From: Enterobacter sp. CC120223-11
Lineage (GTDB): Bacteria; Pseudomonadota; Gammaproteobacteria; Enterobacterales; Enterobacteriaceae
Assembly (NCBI RefSeq): GCF_900215375.1
Contig: NZ_OBEF01000001.1
Span: forward strand, 186,001 to 250,000
Direction: 5' to 3'
Length of the DNA: 64,000 bases
Part shown: in pieces, positions 10,701 through 17,622 of the stretch
How positions within the stretch are numbered: position 1 is the first letter of the stretch
Layout: each line of letters opens with the position of its first letter
Notes under the pieces: model-generated
Database searches by the model: none
What the model was told of the DNA's origin: nothing
Seen by the model: only the letters and a program-made list of their open reading frames with translations
Translations under genes and position numbers: made by a program

Positions 10701-11287
10701 TCACCGAGAACGTCAATATTCTGGTGCTCGATACCCAGTGTTATTCCAACACCGGCGGACAGGCATCAAAAGCGACGCCGCTCGGTGCCGTTACCAAGTT
10801 TGGCGAGCACGGTAAACGTAAGGCACGCAAGGATCTGGGCGTCAGCATGATGATGTACGGTCACGTTTATGTCGCGCAGATTTCGCTGGGCGCACAGCTC
10901 AACCAGACGGTGAAAGCGATTCAGGAAGCGGAAGCCTATCCGGGGCCGTCGCTGATCATCGCCTACAGCCCTTGCGAAGAGCACGGTTACGACCTGGCGC
11001 TGAGCCACGATCAGATGCGTCAGCTGACCGCGACCGGCTTCTGGCCGCTGTATCGCTTCGACCCGCGTCGGGCGGATGAAGGCAAGCTGCCGCTGGCGCT
11101 GGACTCTCGCCCACCGTCGGATGCGCTGGCCGATACGCTGATGAAAGAGCAGCGCTTCCGCCGTCTGAATGCTCAACAGCCGGAAGTCGCCGAACAGCTG
11201 TGGAAAGACGCCACGGCCGATCTGCAAAAACGCTATGACTTCCTGGCTCAGATGGCAGGGAAAGCGGAGAAGTCGACCAGCGACTGA
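7763..11287 (+). CDS. ydbK: pyruvate:flavodoxin/ferredoxin oxidoreductase
   Basis: 1174-residue single-chain enzyme that oxidatively decarboxylates pyruvate to acetyl-CoA and passes electrons to flavodoxin or ferredoxin (NifJ/PFOR; ydbK in E. coli). Domains in order: N-terminal thiamine-binding domain (YPITPSSTMAE), transketolase-like C-terminal-type domain, CoA-binding and gamma domains, a two-cluster ferredoxin domain (CTQCNHCVAACPH and CTGCNLCVEVCPAKD, about residues 690-760), then the second thiamine domain (CSGCGETPY, ATGCSSIYGG, GGDGWAYDIGFGG). Nearly full identity to the E. coli protein and the same length. The C-terminal Cys in DTQCYSNTGGQ is also kept. ATG at 7763. Confidence 0.97.
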   Translation: MITTDGNGACASVAFRTSEVIAIYPITPSSTMAEQADAWAGNGLKNIWGDVPRVVEMQSEAGAIAAVHGALQTGALSTSFTSSQGLLLMIPTLYKLAGQLTPFVLHVAARTVATHALSIFGDHSDVMAIRQTGCAMLSAANVQEAQDFALISTISTLKSRVPFIHFFDGFRTSHEINKIVPLADDTILNLMPQAEINAHRERALNPEHPVIRGTSANPDTYFQSREATNPWYNAVYDHVEQAMNDFASATGRQYKPFEYYGHPQAERVIVLMGSAIGTCAEVVDELLTRGEKVGVLKVRLYRPFSAKHLLAELPESVKSLAVLDRTKEPGAHAEPLYLDVMTALAEAFNNGERETLPRVIGGRYGLSSKEFGPECVLAIFSELSAAKPKSRFTVGIYDDVTNLSLVLPENTLPSTAKLEALFYGLGSDGSVSATKNNIKIIGNSTPWYAQGYFVYDSKKAGGLTVSHLRVSEQPVRSAYLVSQADFVGCHQLQFIDKYQMAERLKPGGIFLLNTPYSADEVWSRLPQEVQAVLNQKQARFYVVNAAKIARECGLAARINTVMQMAFFQLTQILPGDSALIELQGAIAKSYSSKGQELVERNWQALAMARELLAEVPLQPVNESSPLRPPVVSDAAPDFVKTVTAAMLAGLGDALPVSALPPDGTWPVGTTRWEKRNIAEEIPIWKEDLCTQCNHCVAACPHSAIRAKVVSPEEMENAPASLHSLDVKSRDMRGQKYVLQVAPEDCTGCNLCVEVCPAKDRQDPDIKAINMMSRLEHVEEEKVNYDYFLALPEIDRTKLERIDIRTSQLITPLFEYSGACSGCGETPYIKLLTQLYGDRMMIANATGCSSIYGGNLPSTPYTTDINGRGPAWANSLFEDNAEFGLGFRLSVDQHRSRVMRLLETFADKLPAELNEALHAEATPEVRREQVAALRHHLQNEDGAAELLTDADALVEKSIWLIGGDGWAYDIGFGGLDHVLSLTENVNILVLDTQCYSNTGGQASKATPLGAVTKFGEHGKRKARKDLGVSMMMYGHVYVAQISLGAQLNQTVKAIQEAEAYPGPSLIIAYSPCEEHGYDLALSHDQMRQLTATGFWPLYRFDPRRADEGKLPLALDSRPPSDALADTLMKEQRFRRLNAQQPEVAEQLWKDATADLQKRYDFLAQMAGKAEKSTSD

Positions 11288-11314
11288 GGCTGATAACTTA
11301 ATTTAAAAATAAAT

Positions 11315-11425
11315 AAAAAAAAGCCCGGATATTACTCCGGGCTTGTCATTTGTTATTGACAAAATAGGAACTTATTAGCACCGCACGGCAACAAGAATAA
11401 TTCGCGTGGCAAATAGGCATATAAC
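11315..11425 (-). ncRNA. micC: MicC small RNA
   Basis: Read on the minus strand, the RNA begins GTTATATGCC, identical to the 5' end of E. coli and Salmonella MicC, and ends with a terminator stem AAGCCCGG / CCGGGCTT followed by eight Ts. Its length (about 111) and position, between ydbK and an OmpN-type porin gene and antisense to both, are those of micC. MicC is an Hfq-dependent RNA that represses OmpC/OmpD-type porin mRNAs. The middle of the RNA has diverged from the E. coli sequence I remember. The same hairpin lies 33 bases past the ydbK stop and may also end ydbK transcription. Confidence 0.88.
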
Positions 11426-11431
11426 GGCGAG

Positions 11432-11460
11432 ATTCTAGTGGCATTCATTTTCGCTGTATA
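11432..11460 (-). promoter_or_regulatory. candidate micC promoter
   Basis: Minus strand: -35 candidate TATACA (11460-11455), 17-base spacer, -10 candidate TAGAAT (11437-11432), ending six bases before the conserved 5' end of MicC. The rest of the 225 bases up to the porin gene is AT-rich leader in which I see nothing else I can name. Confidence 0.55.
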
Positions 11461-11650
11461 ATTTTAATATTGAATATTTCACCCTCATATATTCACACCG
11501 CAAATCACCATTACAGGCGTATTATTTTCTCGACATTTCATTTATATCGTAACAATTGAGGCATACCTTCTTTAGATATCTCTACATTAGCATGGAGCCA
11601 CTAGCCTCTCCGGAAGGCAGTATATAAAAACAGCTTAAAGGATTATTAAA

Positions 11651-12790
11651 ATGAAAAGAAAAGTACTGGCACTCGTTATCCCTGCATTATTATCCGCAGG
11701 CGCAGTTCACGCGGCAGAGATTTACAACAAAGACGGCAACAAGCTGGACCTGTACGGTAAGGTCGACGGTCTGCATTACTTCTCCGACAACAACGGTGCT
11801 AACGGCGATCAGTCGTACATCCGTATGGGCTTCAAGGGTGAAACGCAGATCACCGATCAGCTGACCGGCTACGGCCAGTGGGAATACAACGTTCAGGCGA
11901 ACAACACCGAAGGTTCTTCCGATCAGTCCTGGACTCGTCTGGGCTTCGCAGGCCTGAAATTTGGCAACTACGGCTCATTCGACTACGGTCGTAACTACGG
12001 CGTGCTGTACGACGTAGAAGCCTGGACTGACGTGCTGCCGGAATTCGGCGGCGACTCTTACACTTCCGCTGACAACTTCATGACTGGCCGCGCAAACGGC
12101 GTGGCAACCTACCGTAACAACGATTTCTTCGGCCTGGTTGACGGTCTGAACTTTGCGGTCCAGTACCAGGGTAAAAACGAAAACCCAGGTTCCGGTGAAG
12201 GCACCAATAACGGCGATCGTAGCTTCCGCAATGCCAATGGCGACGGCTGGGGTATTTCCTCCACCTACAACATTATGGATTCCGGTGTTAGCGTAGGTGC
12301 CGCTTATTCTTCCTCTGACCGTACCAACGACCAGGTTAACAAAGGCGGACAGTACGCACAGGGCGATAAAGCTGACGCATGGACTGCAGGCCTGAAATAC
12401 GATGCGAACAACATCTATCTGGCAACCATGTACTCCGAAACCCGTAACATGACCAACTACGGTAGCACCGACAGCAACTACGGTGGCGGTACTGCGAACA
12501 AGACCAAGAACTTCGAAGTGACTGCACAGTACCAGTTTGATTTCGGTCTGCGTCCTGAAGTTTCTTTCCTCCAGTCTAAAGGACAGGATCTGACCCACAC
12601 CGACGGCAGCAACGCCGGTGACCAGGACCTGGTGAAATACGTTTCTGTTGGCGCGACTTACTACTTCAACAAAAACATGTCTACCTATGTTGATTACAAA
12701 ATCAACCTGCTGGATGACAACGACTTCACCAAAAATAACGGCATCAACACTGATAACGTTGTGGCAACAGGCCTGGTTTACCAGTTCTAA
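11651..12790 (+). CDS. ompN: OmpC/OmpF-family general porin, OmpN type
   Basis: 379-residue trimeric outer-membrane porin. Signal peptide [21 protein letters not shown], then 16 strands starting [20 protein letters not shown]; the constriction-loop motif PEFGGDS is present and the protein ends in the aromatic YQF needed for BAM recognition. The position next to ydbK and micC is that of E. coli ompN. Loop L4 ([15 protein letters not shown]) and the region around [18 protein letters not shown] are variable surface loops. ATG at 11651 follows AAAGGATTATTAAA. Sequence alone does not separate OmpN from OmpC/OmpS; the symbol rests on location. Confidence 0.85.
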   Translation: MKRKVLALVIPALLSAGAVHAAEIYNKDGNKLDLYGKVDGLHYFSDNNGANGDQSYIRMGFKGETQITDQLTGYGQWEYNVQANNTEGSSDQSWTRLGFAGLKFGNYGSFDYGRNYGVLYDVEAWTDVLPEFGGDSYTSADNFMTGRANGVATYRNNDFFGLVDGLNFAVQYQGKNENPGSGEGTNNGDRSFRNANGDGWGISSTYNIMDSGVSVGAAYSSSDRTNDQVNKGGQYAQGDKADAWTAGLKYDANNIYLATMYSETRNMTNYGSTDSNYGGGTANKTKNFEVTAQYQFDFGLRPEVSFLQSKGQDLTHTDGSNAGDQDLVKYVSVGATYYFNKNMSTYVDYKINLLDDNDFTKNNGINTDNVVATGLVYQF

Positions 12791-12813
12791 TTCCGCTATA
12801 GCTGTTATTAATA

Positions 12814-12838
12814 ACCCGCCCTTACCGGCGGGTCTTTT
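12814..12838 (+). terminator. porin gene terminator
   Basis: Stem ACCCGCC / GGCGGGT with a six-base loop, followed by CTTTTT, 24 bases after the porin stop. The remaining bases to 13081 hold nothing I recognise. Confidence 0.85.
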
Positions 12839-13081
12839 TATTTACTGAACAACAAACGCACAAATAAGGAGCGAGCGACAGATATTTCCCCGCCAGGTTC
12901 CCTTCCCGAAAAATAAAGATGTAACAGCACCCGCGCTATTTTCTCAGAAGGCTTGCGCACGCAAAGCTTAAAAAAAGCCAGATGTATTACACGAAAACCC
13001 GGAAGTCTATTTTTAATACCGTCCGTTTTTCTTCCGGTTTTTATTGGCCACAATGATTTCACTACCACAGGAGATGAAATC

Positions 13082-13243
13082 ATGAACGATGTCCACAACT
13101 GGTTACGCAAAATGAACAGCCAATGGCTGAAAGAACCGACAGCCCCTCATACACATCCGTTTTACCTGACCCCTGCCGAACGCTATGCGTTGCTGAAAGA
13201 ACTGCTGATGCCGCTCAGCGAGGGGAAAAAAACGGGTGAGTAA
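13082..13243 (+). CDS. small unknown protein upstream of ttcA
   Basis: 53-codon frame starting MNDVHNWLRKMNSQWLKE, with a good ribosome binding site (AGGAG, eight bases before the ATG). Hydrophilic, no signal peptide or membrane segment; a His-rich middle (PHTHPFYLTPAERYALLKELLMPL) is followed by a basic tail. I do not recognise the family. It sits where E. coli carries uspF or Rac prophage DNA between ompN and ttcA. The ribosome binding site and amino-acid composition argue that it is real. Confidence 0.6.
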   Translation: MNDVHNWLRKMNSQWLKEPTAPHTHPFYLTPAERYALLKELLMPLSEGKKTGE

Positions 13244-13413
13244 ATGCTTTGCGACTGAAATCACGCTGGCATTCGGCGCTGTAATCCGTACCATACACGC
13301 CAGACTATCGACAGGACAGCCGCAGTTTCTTGCTACACTCCATCATTAATCCTGATGTCCGTCAGTGCTCCTGACGCAGGCTGTCCTTTACCTTCGAGCA
13401 GAGCCATCATTAC

Positions 13414-14349
13414 ATGTCGCAAAATCAAGAAGTTAGTAAGAAAGAACAGTACAACCTGAACAAATTGCAAAAGCGCCTGCGTCGTAACGTGGGCGAAGCC
13501 ATTGCCGACTTCAATATGATTGAGGAAGGCGATCGCATCATGGTCTGCCTCTCCGGCGGCAAAGACAGCTACACCATGCTGGAAATTCTGCGCAACCTGC
13601 AGCAGAGCGCCCCGGTGAATTTCAGCCTGGTGGCGGTGAACCTCGATCAGAAGCAGCCCGGTTTCCCGGAGCACATTCTCCCGGCGTACCTCGAGACCCT
13701 CGGCGTGGAGTACAAAATCGTCGAAGAGAACACCTACGGCATCGTAAAAGAGAAGATCCCGGAAGGCAAAACGACCTGTTCCCTCTGCTCTCGCCTGCGC
13801 CGTGGCATTCTGTACCGCACCGCTACGGAACTGGGTGCAACGAAAATCGCCCTGGGCCATCATCGCGATGACATTCTGCAAACCCTGTTCCTCAATATGT
13901 TCTACGGCGGAAAAATGAAAGGCATGCCGCCGAAGCTGATGAGCGACGACGGGAAGCACATCGTGATCCGTCCGCTGGCCTACTGCCGCGAAAAAGACAT
14001 TGAGCGTTTTGCCGAAGCGAAAGCGTACCCGATCATTCCGTGCAACCTTTGCGGCTCGCAGCCTAACCTGCAGCGTCAGGTCATTGGCGACATGCTGCGC
14101 GACTGGGATAAGCGTTACCCGGGGCGTATCGAAACCATGTTCAGCGCTATGCAGAACGTGGTGCCTTCTCACCTGTGCGATACCGAGATGTTTGACTTTA
14201 AGGGCCTGAAGCACGGCGCTGAAGTCGTTAACGGCGGTGATTTAGCCTTCGACCGGGAAGAGATCCCACTGCAGCCAGCGGGCTGGCAGCCGGAAGATGA
14301 AGAGTCAGACGTGCTCGCGAATCGACTTGATATTGTCGAAATCAAATAA
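13414..14349 (+). CDS. ttcA: tRNA 2-thiocytidine biosynthesis protein
   Basis: 311-residue iron-sulfur enzyme that thiolates C32 of certain tRNAs. PP-loop ATP-binding motif SGGKDS (about residues 46-51), a CxxC pair (TTCSLCSR, about residue 122) and a third Cys site ([10 protein letters not shown]) give the three Cys that bind the cluster. Same length as E. coli TtcA. In K-12 the Rac prophage is integrated at this gene; here the frame is intact and no prophage adjoins it. A terminator follows 18 bases after the stop. Confidence 0.97.
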   Translation: MSQNQEVSKKEQYNLNKLQKRLRRNVGEAIADFNMIEEGDRIMVCLSGGKDSYTMLEILRNLQQSAPVNFSLVAVNLDQKQPGFPEHILPAYLETLGVEYKIVEENTYGIVKEKIPEGKTTCSLCSRLRRGILYRTATELGATKIALGHHRDDILQTLFLNMFYGGKMKGMPPKLMSDDGKHIVIRPLAYCREKDIERFAEAKAYPIIPCNLCGSQPNLQRQVIGDMLRDWDKRYPGRIETMFSAMQNVVPSHLCDTEMFDFKGLKHGAEVVNGGDLAFDREEIPLQPAGWQPEDEESDVLANRLDIVEIK

Positions 14350-14367
14350 GCGCAAAATCCTTCATAG

Positions 14368-14390
14368 GCCCTCTTAACGAGGGCTTTTTT
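14368..14390 (+). terminator. ttcA terminator
   Basis: GCCCTC / GAGGGC stem with a five-base loop followed by six Ts. Confidence 0.9.
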
Positions 14391-14401
14391 GTGCCTGCCA
14401 T

Positions 14402-14539
14402 TCAGCGAAACGGCGGCGGATCGATAATCGGATGCGGATCGGGGTCGAGCGGCGGGTCGGGTATCGGCTGAGGACGCGGGATGGGGTCCGGCAAGGGAAC
14501 AGGATCGGTAGGAATCGGATCGCTGAGTCGCCAGTTCAT
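14402..14539 (-). CDS. proline-repeat microprotein downstream of fnrS
   Basis: 45-codon frame that begins MNWRLSDPIPTDPVPLPDPI and ends IIDPPPFR. 18 of 45 residues are Pro, mostly every second residue (xP dipeptides, DP most common), so the chain should be an extended polyproline-like rod, acidic, with no membrane segment. The ribosome binding site is excellent (AGGAGGT, four bases before the ATG). It lies on the same strand as fnrS, starting 58 bases after its terminator, so it could be read through from the anaerobic fnrS promoter or have its own. The PPP run suggests EF-P dependence. Family not recognised. Confidence 0.6.
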   Translation of the reverse strand: MNWRLSDPIPTDPVPLPDPIPRPQPIPDPPLDPDPHPIIDPPPFR

Positions 14540-14596
14540 AATGACCTCCTGGACGGTTGAACGTCCCTTAAGGGTAGAAGGTCTGGCGCGAGAGGC

Positions 14597-14718
14597 AAAA
14601 AAAAGCCGACTTATCTAAGTCGGCGTCGTACGAATCAATTGTGCTATGCAGTAATTCAAAAAAGGAAGTAAGACAATATGGAGCGCAACGCCCATCGCTT
14701 GACGTTGCATTCACCTGC
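14597..14718 (-). ncRNA. fnrS: FnrS, anaerobically induced small RNA
   Basis: On the minus strand the sequence begins GCAGGTGAATGCAACGTC and ends with the stem GCCGACTT...AAGTCGGC and eight Ts; it matches E. coli FnrS almost base for base over 122 bases. FnrS is Hfq-dependent, made under FNR and ArcA control without oxygen, and represses mRNAs for aerobic functions such as sodB. It lies between ttcA and zntB; E. coli has dbpA between fnrS and ttcA, absent here. Confidence 0.97.
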
Positions 14719-14753
14719 GGGAATGATATTGCCCTGAATGGGTAGGCCGTTTA

Positions 14754-14767
14754 TTGACTTTGCTCAA
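14754..14767 (-). promoter_or_regulatory. FNR box of the fnrS promoter
   Basis: Minus strand TTGAG-CAAA-GTCAA, a near-perfect match to TTGAT-N4-ATCAA, centred about 42.5 bases before the fnrS 5' end: the class II position, where FNR overlaps the -35 region. A -10 candidate TATCAT lies at 14728-14723. Confidence 0.85.
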
Positions 14768-14812
14768 ACTTAACCGCATTTTTGGGCTCTTCTCGCGTAT
14801 AAAACTGATTTC

Positions 14813-15796
14813 TTACAACCATTTACTTCGATGTAACCACCAGGTAACACCGCCGATCAGCACCACTAACCCAATGCAAAACAACGAGAAACCAAACTGC
14901 CATCCGCCGCCGGGAATGCCGCCGAGGTTGACGCCAAACAGACCCGTCAGGAAGGTACTCGGTAAAAAGACCATCGCCATCAGTGACATGGTGTAGGTTC
15001 TTCGTGCCAGTGACTCCTGCATCACCTGGGCGATTTCATCGGCCATCACACCGGTACGGGCGATACAGGCGTCAATCTCATCGAGCCCACGACCCAGCCT
15101 GTCGGCAATGTCCTGCATCCGGCGGCGCTGATCGTCATTCATCCATACAAAACGCTCGCTGGAAAGCCGTGAATAAACGTCGCGCTGCGGTGCCATATAG
15201 CGGCGCATCACGATCAGTTGCTTACGCAAAAGTGCCAGAAAACCGCGCGGCGGCACCTGCTGATCCAGCAGGTTATCTTCCAGATCGATGATCTTATCGT
15301 GCAGCTCTTCGATGAACTCACTGGCGTGATCGGTCAGCGCATCACACACGTCGACCAGCCAGCCGCCGCAGTCCGTGGGGCCGGTTCCCTCTTCCAGGTC
15401 TTTTACCACGTCATCCAGCGCCAGCACTTTGCGTTGACGGGTTGAAACAATCAGGCGCTCATCCATATACAGGCGCATGGCCACCAGCTGATCCGGGCGT
15501 TCATCGGTGCTGCCGTTAATACAGCGCAGCGTGATCAGCGTGCCCTCACCGACTCGCGTCACGCGTGGGCGCAAGCTGTCGCCCGCCAGCGCATCGCGCA
15601 CGCTGTTCGGCAGCAGCGGCGTGGTCGCCAGCCATTGCGCGCTTTCCGGATGGGTATAGTTGAGGTGCAGCCAGCAGGGATTATCCTTGTCGATAACCCG
15701 CTCGTCCGTCATCGGGATCACCCCGCCTTTGCCATCCAGCATCCAGGCAAAAACCGCATCAGGTACGTTCACATCGGCTCCCTTAATGGCTTCCAC
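14813..15796 (-). CDS. zntB: zinc transporter ZntB, CorA family
   Basis: 327-residue pentameric inner-membrane transporter for Zn2+, a CorA relative. Long cytoplasmic N-terminal domain, then two membrane helices at the C-terminus joined by the family signature [12 protein letters not shown] use the GTG at 15796, preceded by GGAGG, which gives the E. coli length and N-terminus ([11 protein letters not shown]); the ATG at 15856 would add 20 unmatched residues. fnrS lies downstream on the same strand, 94 bases past the zntB stop. Confidence 0.93.
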   Translation of the reverse strand: MEAIKGADVNVPDAVFAWMLDGKGGVIPMTDERVIDKDNPCWLHLNYTHPESAQWLATTPLLPNSVRDALAGDSLRPRVTRVGEGTLITLRCINGSTDERPDQLVAMRLYMDERLIVSTRQRKVLALDDVVKDLEEGTGPTDCGGWLVDVCDALTDHASEFIEELHDKIIDLEDNLLDQQVPPRGFLALLRKQLIVMRRYMAPQRDVYSRLSSERFVWMNDDQRRRMQDIADRLGRGLDEIDACIARTGVMADEIAQVMQESLARRTYTMSLMAMVFLPSTFLTGLFGVNLGGIPGGGWQFGFSLFCIGLVVLIGGVTWWLHRSKWL

Positions 15797-15970
15797 ATCG
15801 CCTCCATCAATATTTACTTGTGCAATGAAGTCTAGCCCGGCGGGCGTAATAAACAAAATGTGTTCCCGCCATCGCCATGAATTTATTCATGAAAGCGGAA
15901 TTATCTGGCAGACGGCCGGACAGCGCAATGTCCGAATCGTTAACAGGGATGAATTGAGATTGCTGCAAAT

Positions 15971-16001
15971 AAAACGGGCCTGCATTGTGCAGGCCCGTTT
16001 T
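15971..16001. terminator. bidirectional terminator between zntB and the chemoreceptor gene
   Basis: 14-bp perfect stem AAAACGGGCCTGCA / TGCAGGCCCGTTTT with a three-base loop. It serves the chemoreceptor gene ending at 16019; on the other strand it would shield zntB. Confidence 0.9.
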
Positions 16002-16018
16002 ATTGTTCTCGCAAGCGT

Positions 16019-17188
16019 TTAAAAGGAGTGCCAGTAATTTCGATCGCCGCCTGCAACTGCGACGGGCGCGGTTTGTGGCGGTGGCGTTGTAACCGCCGGG
16101 GTGGGCATTTCATTGCCGAGACGGAAATTACGCGTCCGGGTTTGCAGCTCAATCACCTGATGTTTGAGCACATCCGACGATCCGGCCAACTCTTCCACAA
16201 CGGCGACATTACTTTGCGTGACTTTCTCAAGCTCAGAGAGCGCCATGGTTATCTGCTCGATACCTTTCTCCTGCTGTAACGTAGAGCTTGAGATCTGCTC
16301 CATCAGGCTGCTCAGTGAGCCTGAACCCGTCACTATATCCTGCATATTTTTCTCAGCTTCCGCGACAATACTTGCGCCCTGAGTCACGTTATCACTGGTC
16401 ACGCTGATCAGTGTTTTAATATTCTTCGCCGCTTCAGCGCTACGGTGAGCAAGGTTGCGCACTTCACCCGCCACCACCGAGAACCCTTTGCCGTGATCGC
16501 CTGCCCGCGCCGCTTCAACCGCCGCATTCAGGGCCAGAATATTGGTCTGGAAGGCAATGCCGTCAATCAGGGTGATAATTTCCGTCATCTGCCGCGCGCA
16601 GTCGGTTATAGACTGCATGTTAGTGGCGACGTCACCCATAAGCTCTCCACCTTTACGGGCGCAGAGTGTGGCATCCCCTGCTCGATCGCTGGCAAGTCGG
16701 GTGTTCTCGGCGTTATTTTTGGTGCTGGCCGCAATCTCTTCCATGCTCGAAGCCGTCTGCATCAGGGTGGCGGACTGCTGCTCCGAGGTTACTGACAGCT
16801 CGGCGCTGCGGTTTGCCAGCTGTTCAGAGAGCGTCATTGCCGTTTGCGATGAACTGCGGATTTCCGATACCAGCGTAGAGATATTGCTCGACAAGCTATT
16901 GATACCCGGAATTAAACGCCCGGCGCAGTTGTTGCCAAATTCAGGGATATATACCGATAAATTACCGGAAACCACTTCATCAATGCTTCTCTTAACGGCG
17001 TTAATCGGCGTAACCAGATATTTAGTCATATATAGCCACAGCAGTGAAAAGGCCGTCAGCCATACAATATTAAACATAATCATCACCGCCATATTAGCGG
17101 ATAATATAACAGCCAAAATATCGACAATAATGAAAACCGCCAGCAAAAACATCAATATGAAAGTTCTGACACTAATATTTCTCAGCAT
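16019..17188 (-). CDS. methyl-accepting chemotaxis protein lacking a periplasmic domain
   Basis: 389-residue chemoreceptor. Two membrane helices follow each other almost directly (about residues 9-31 and 33-53), leaving only a few residues for the periplasm, so there is no extracellular ligand-binding domain. A HAMP-like stretch ([19 protein letters not shown]) and a long coiled-coil signalling domain follow, with the hairpin tip [20 protein letters not shown] intact. The C-terminus YWHSF fits the xWxxF tether for CheR/CheB. The start is uncertain: ATG 17188 (used) or GTG 17200. A membrane- or cytoplasm-sensed signal (redox, pH, energy) is an inference. Confidence 0.88.
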   Translation of the reverse strand: MLRNISVRTFILMFLLAVFIIVDILAVILSANMAVMIMFNIVWLTAFSLLWLYMTKYLVTPINAVKRSIDEVVSGNLSVYIPEFGNNCAGRLIPGINSLSSNISTLVSEIRSSSQTAMTLSEQLANRSAELSVTSEQQSATLMQTASSMEEIAASTKNNAENTRLASDRAGDATLCARKGGELMGDVATNMQSITDCARQMTEIITLIDGIAFQTNILALNAAVEAARAGDHGKGFSVVAGEVRNLAHRSAEAAKNIKTLISVTSDNVTQGASIVAEAEKNMQDIVTGSGSLSSLMEQISSSTLQQEKGIEQITMALSELEKVTQSNVAVVEELAGSSDVLKHQVIELQTRTRNFRLGNEMPTPAVTTPPPQTAPVAVAGGDRNYWHSF

Positions 17189-17224
17189 AATCAGACTCAC
17201 AGAGATACTCGGAGGGGTGATATG

Positions 17225-17252
17225 TTTATAGCACCTGCCATCGTCAATTCAA
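17225..17252 (-). promoter_or_regulatory. candidate sigma-70 promoter of the chemoreceptor gene
   Basis: Minus strand -35 candidate TTGAAT (17252-17247), 16-base spacer, -10 candidate TATAAA (17230-17225), about 30 bases before the start codon. I looked for a FliA (sigma-28) promoter here and did not find a convincing one. The rest of the gap up to 17622 is AT-rich and holds nothing I can name. Confidence 0.4.
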
Positions 17253-17622
17253 TATGATTTCCATGAGAAATTAATATTCATGCTTAAACCCGGTGAGTTT
17301 GGCTTTAGCAACTTATTTATCTGACCACGTGCCACATGAGTAGTGATTTCCACTAAAAAACAATGACACATCGCATCATAACGGCAGATTATTGCATGAC
17401 AACACCAGCAAAATCAGATTCAGTTAACTGGCACTATATCATTTTTAAGCCATGCTTAAGTCGTTGGTGCGTTTTTTGCGCGTATGATTTCAGCACGATG
17501 ATAAAAGTGTGAGCGTAAAACCAATCAAAAGAAATACAGCATTTCTTCTTCTCTATTTCATTGGCGTCGCCTTCAGATTTGCTGTTACATTACTTTAACA
17601 ACCTTGAAAAAACGTGGATTGC

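Noticed and set aside
13333-14214. 293-codon minus-strand frame opposite ttcA
   Set aside because: Shadow frame with no family features; ttcA has its full set of motifs.
17200-17330. FliA (sigma-28) promoter for the chemoreceptor gene
   Set aside because: TAAA boxes occur but none is followed at the right distance by a GCCGATAA-like -10 element.
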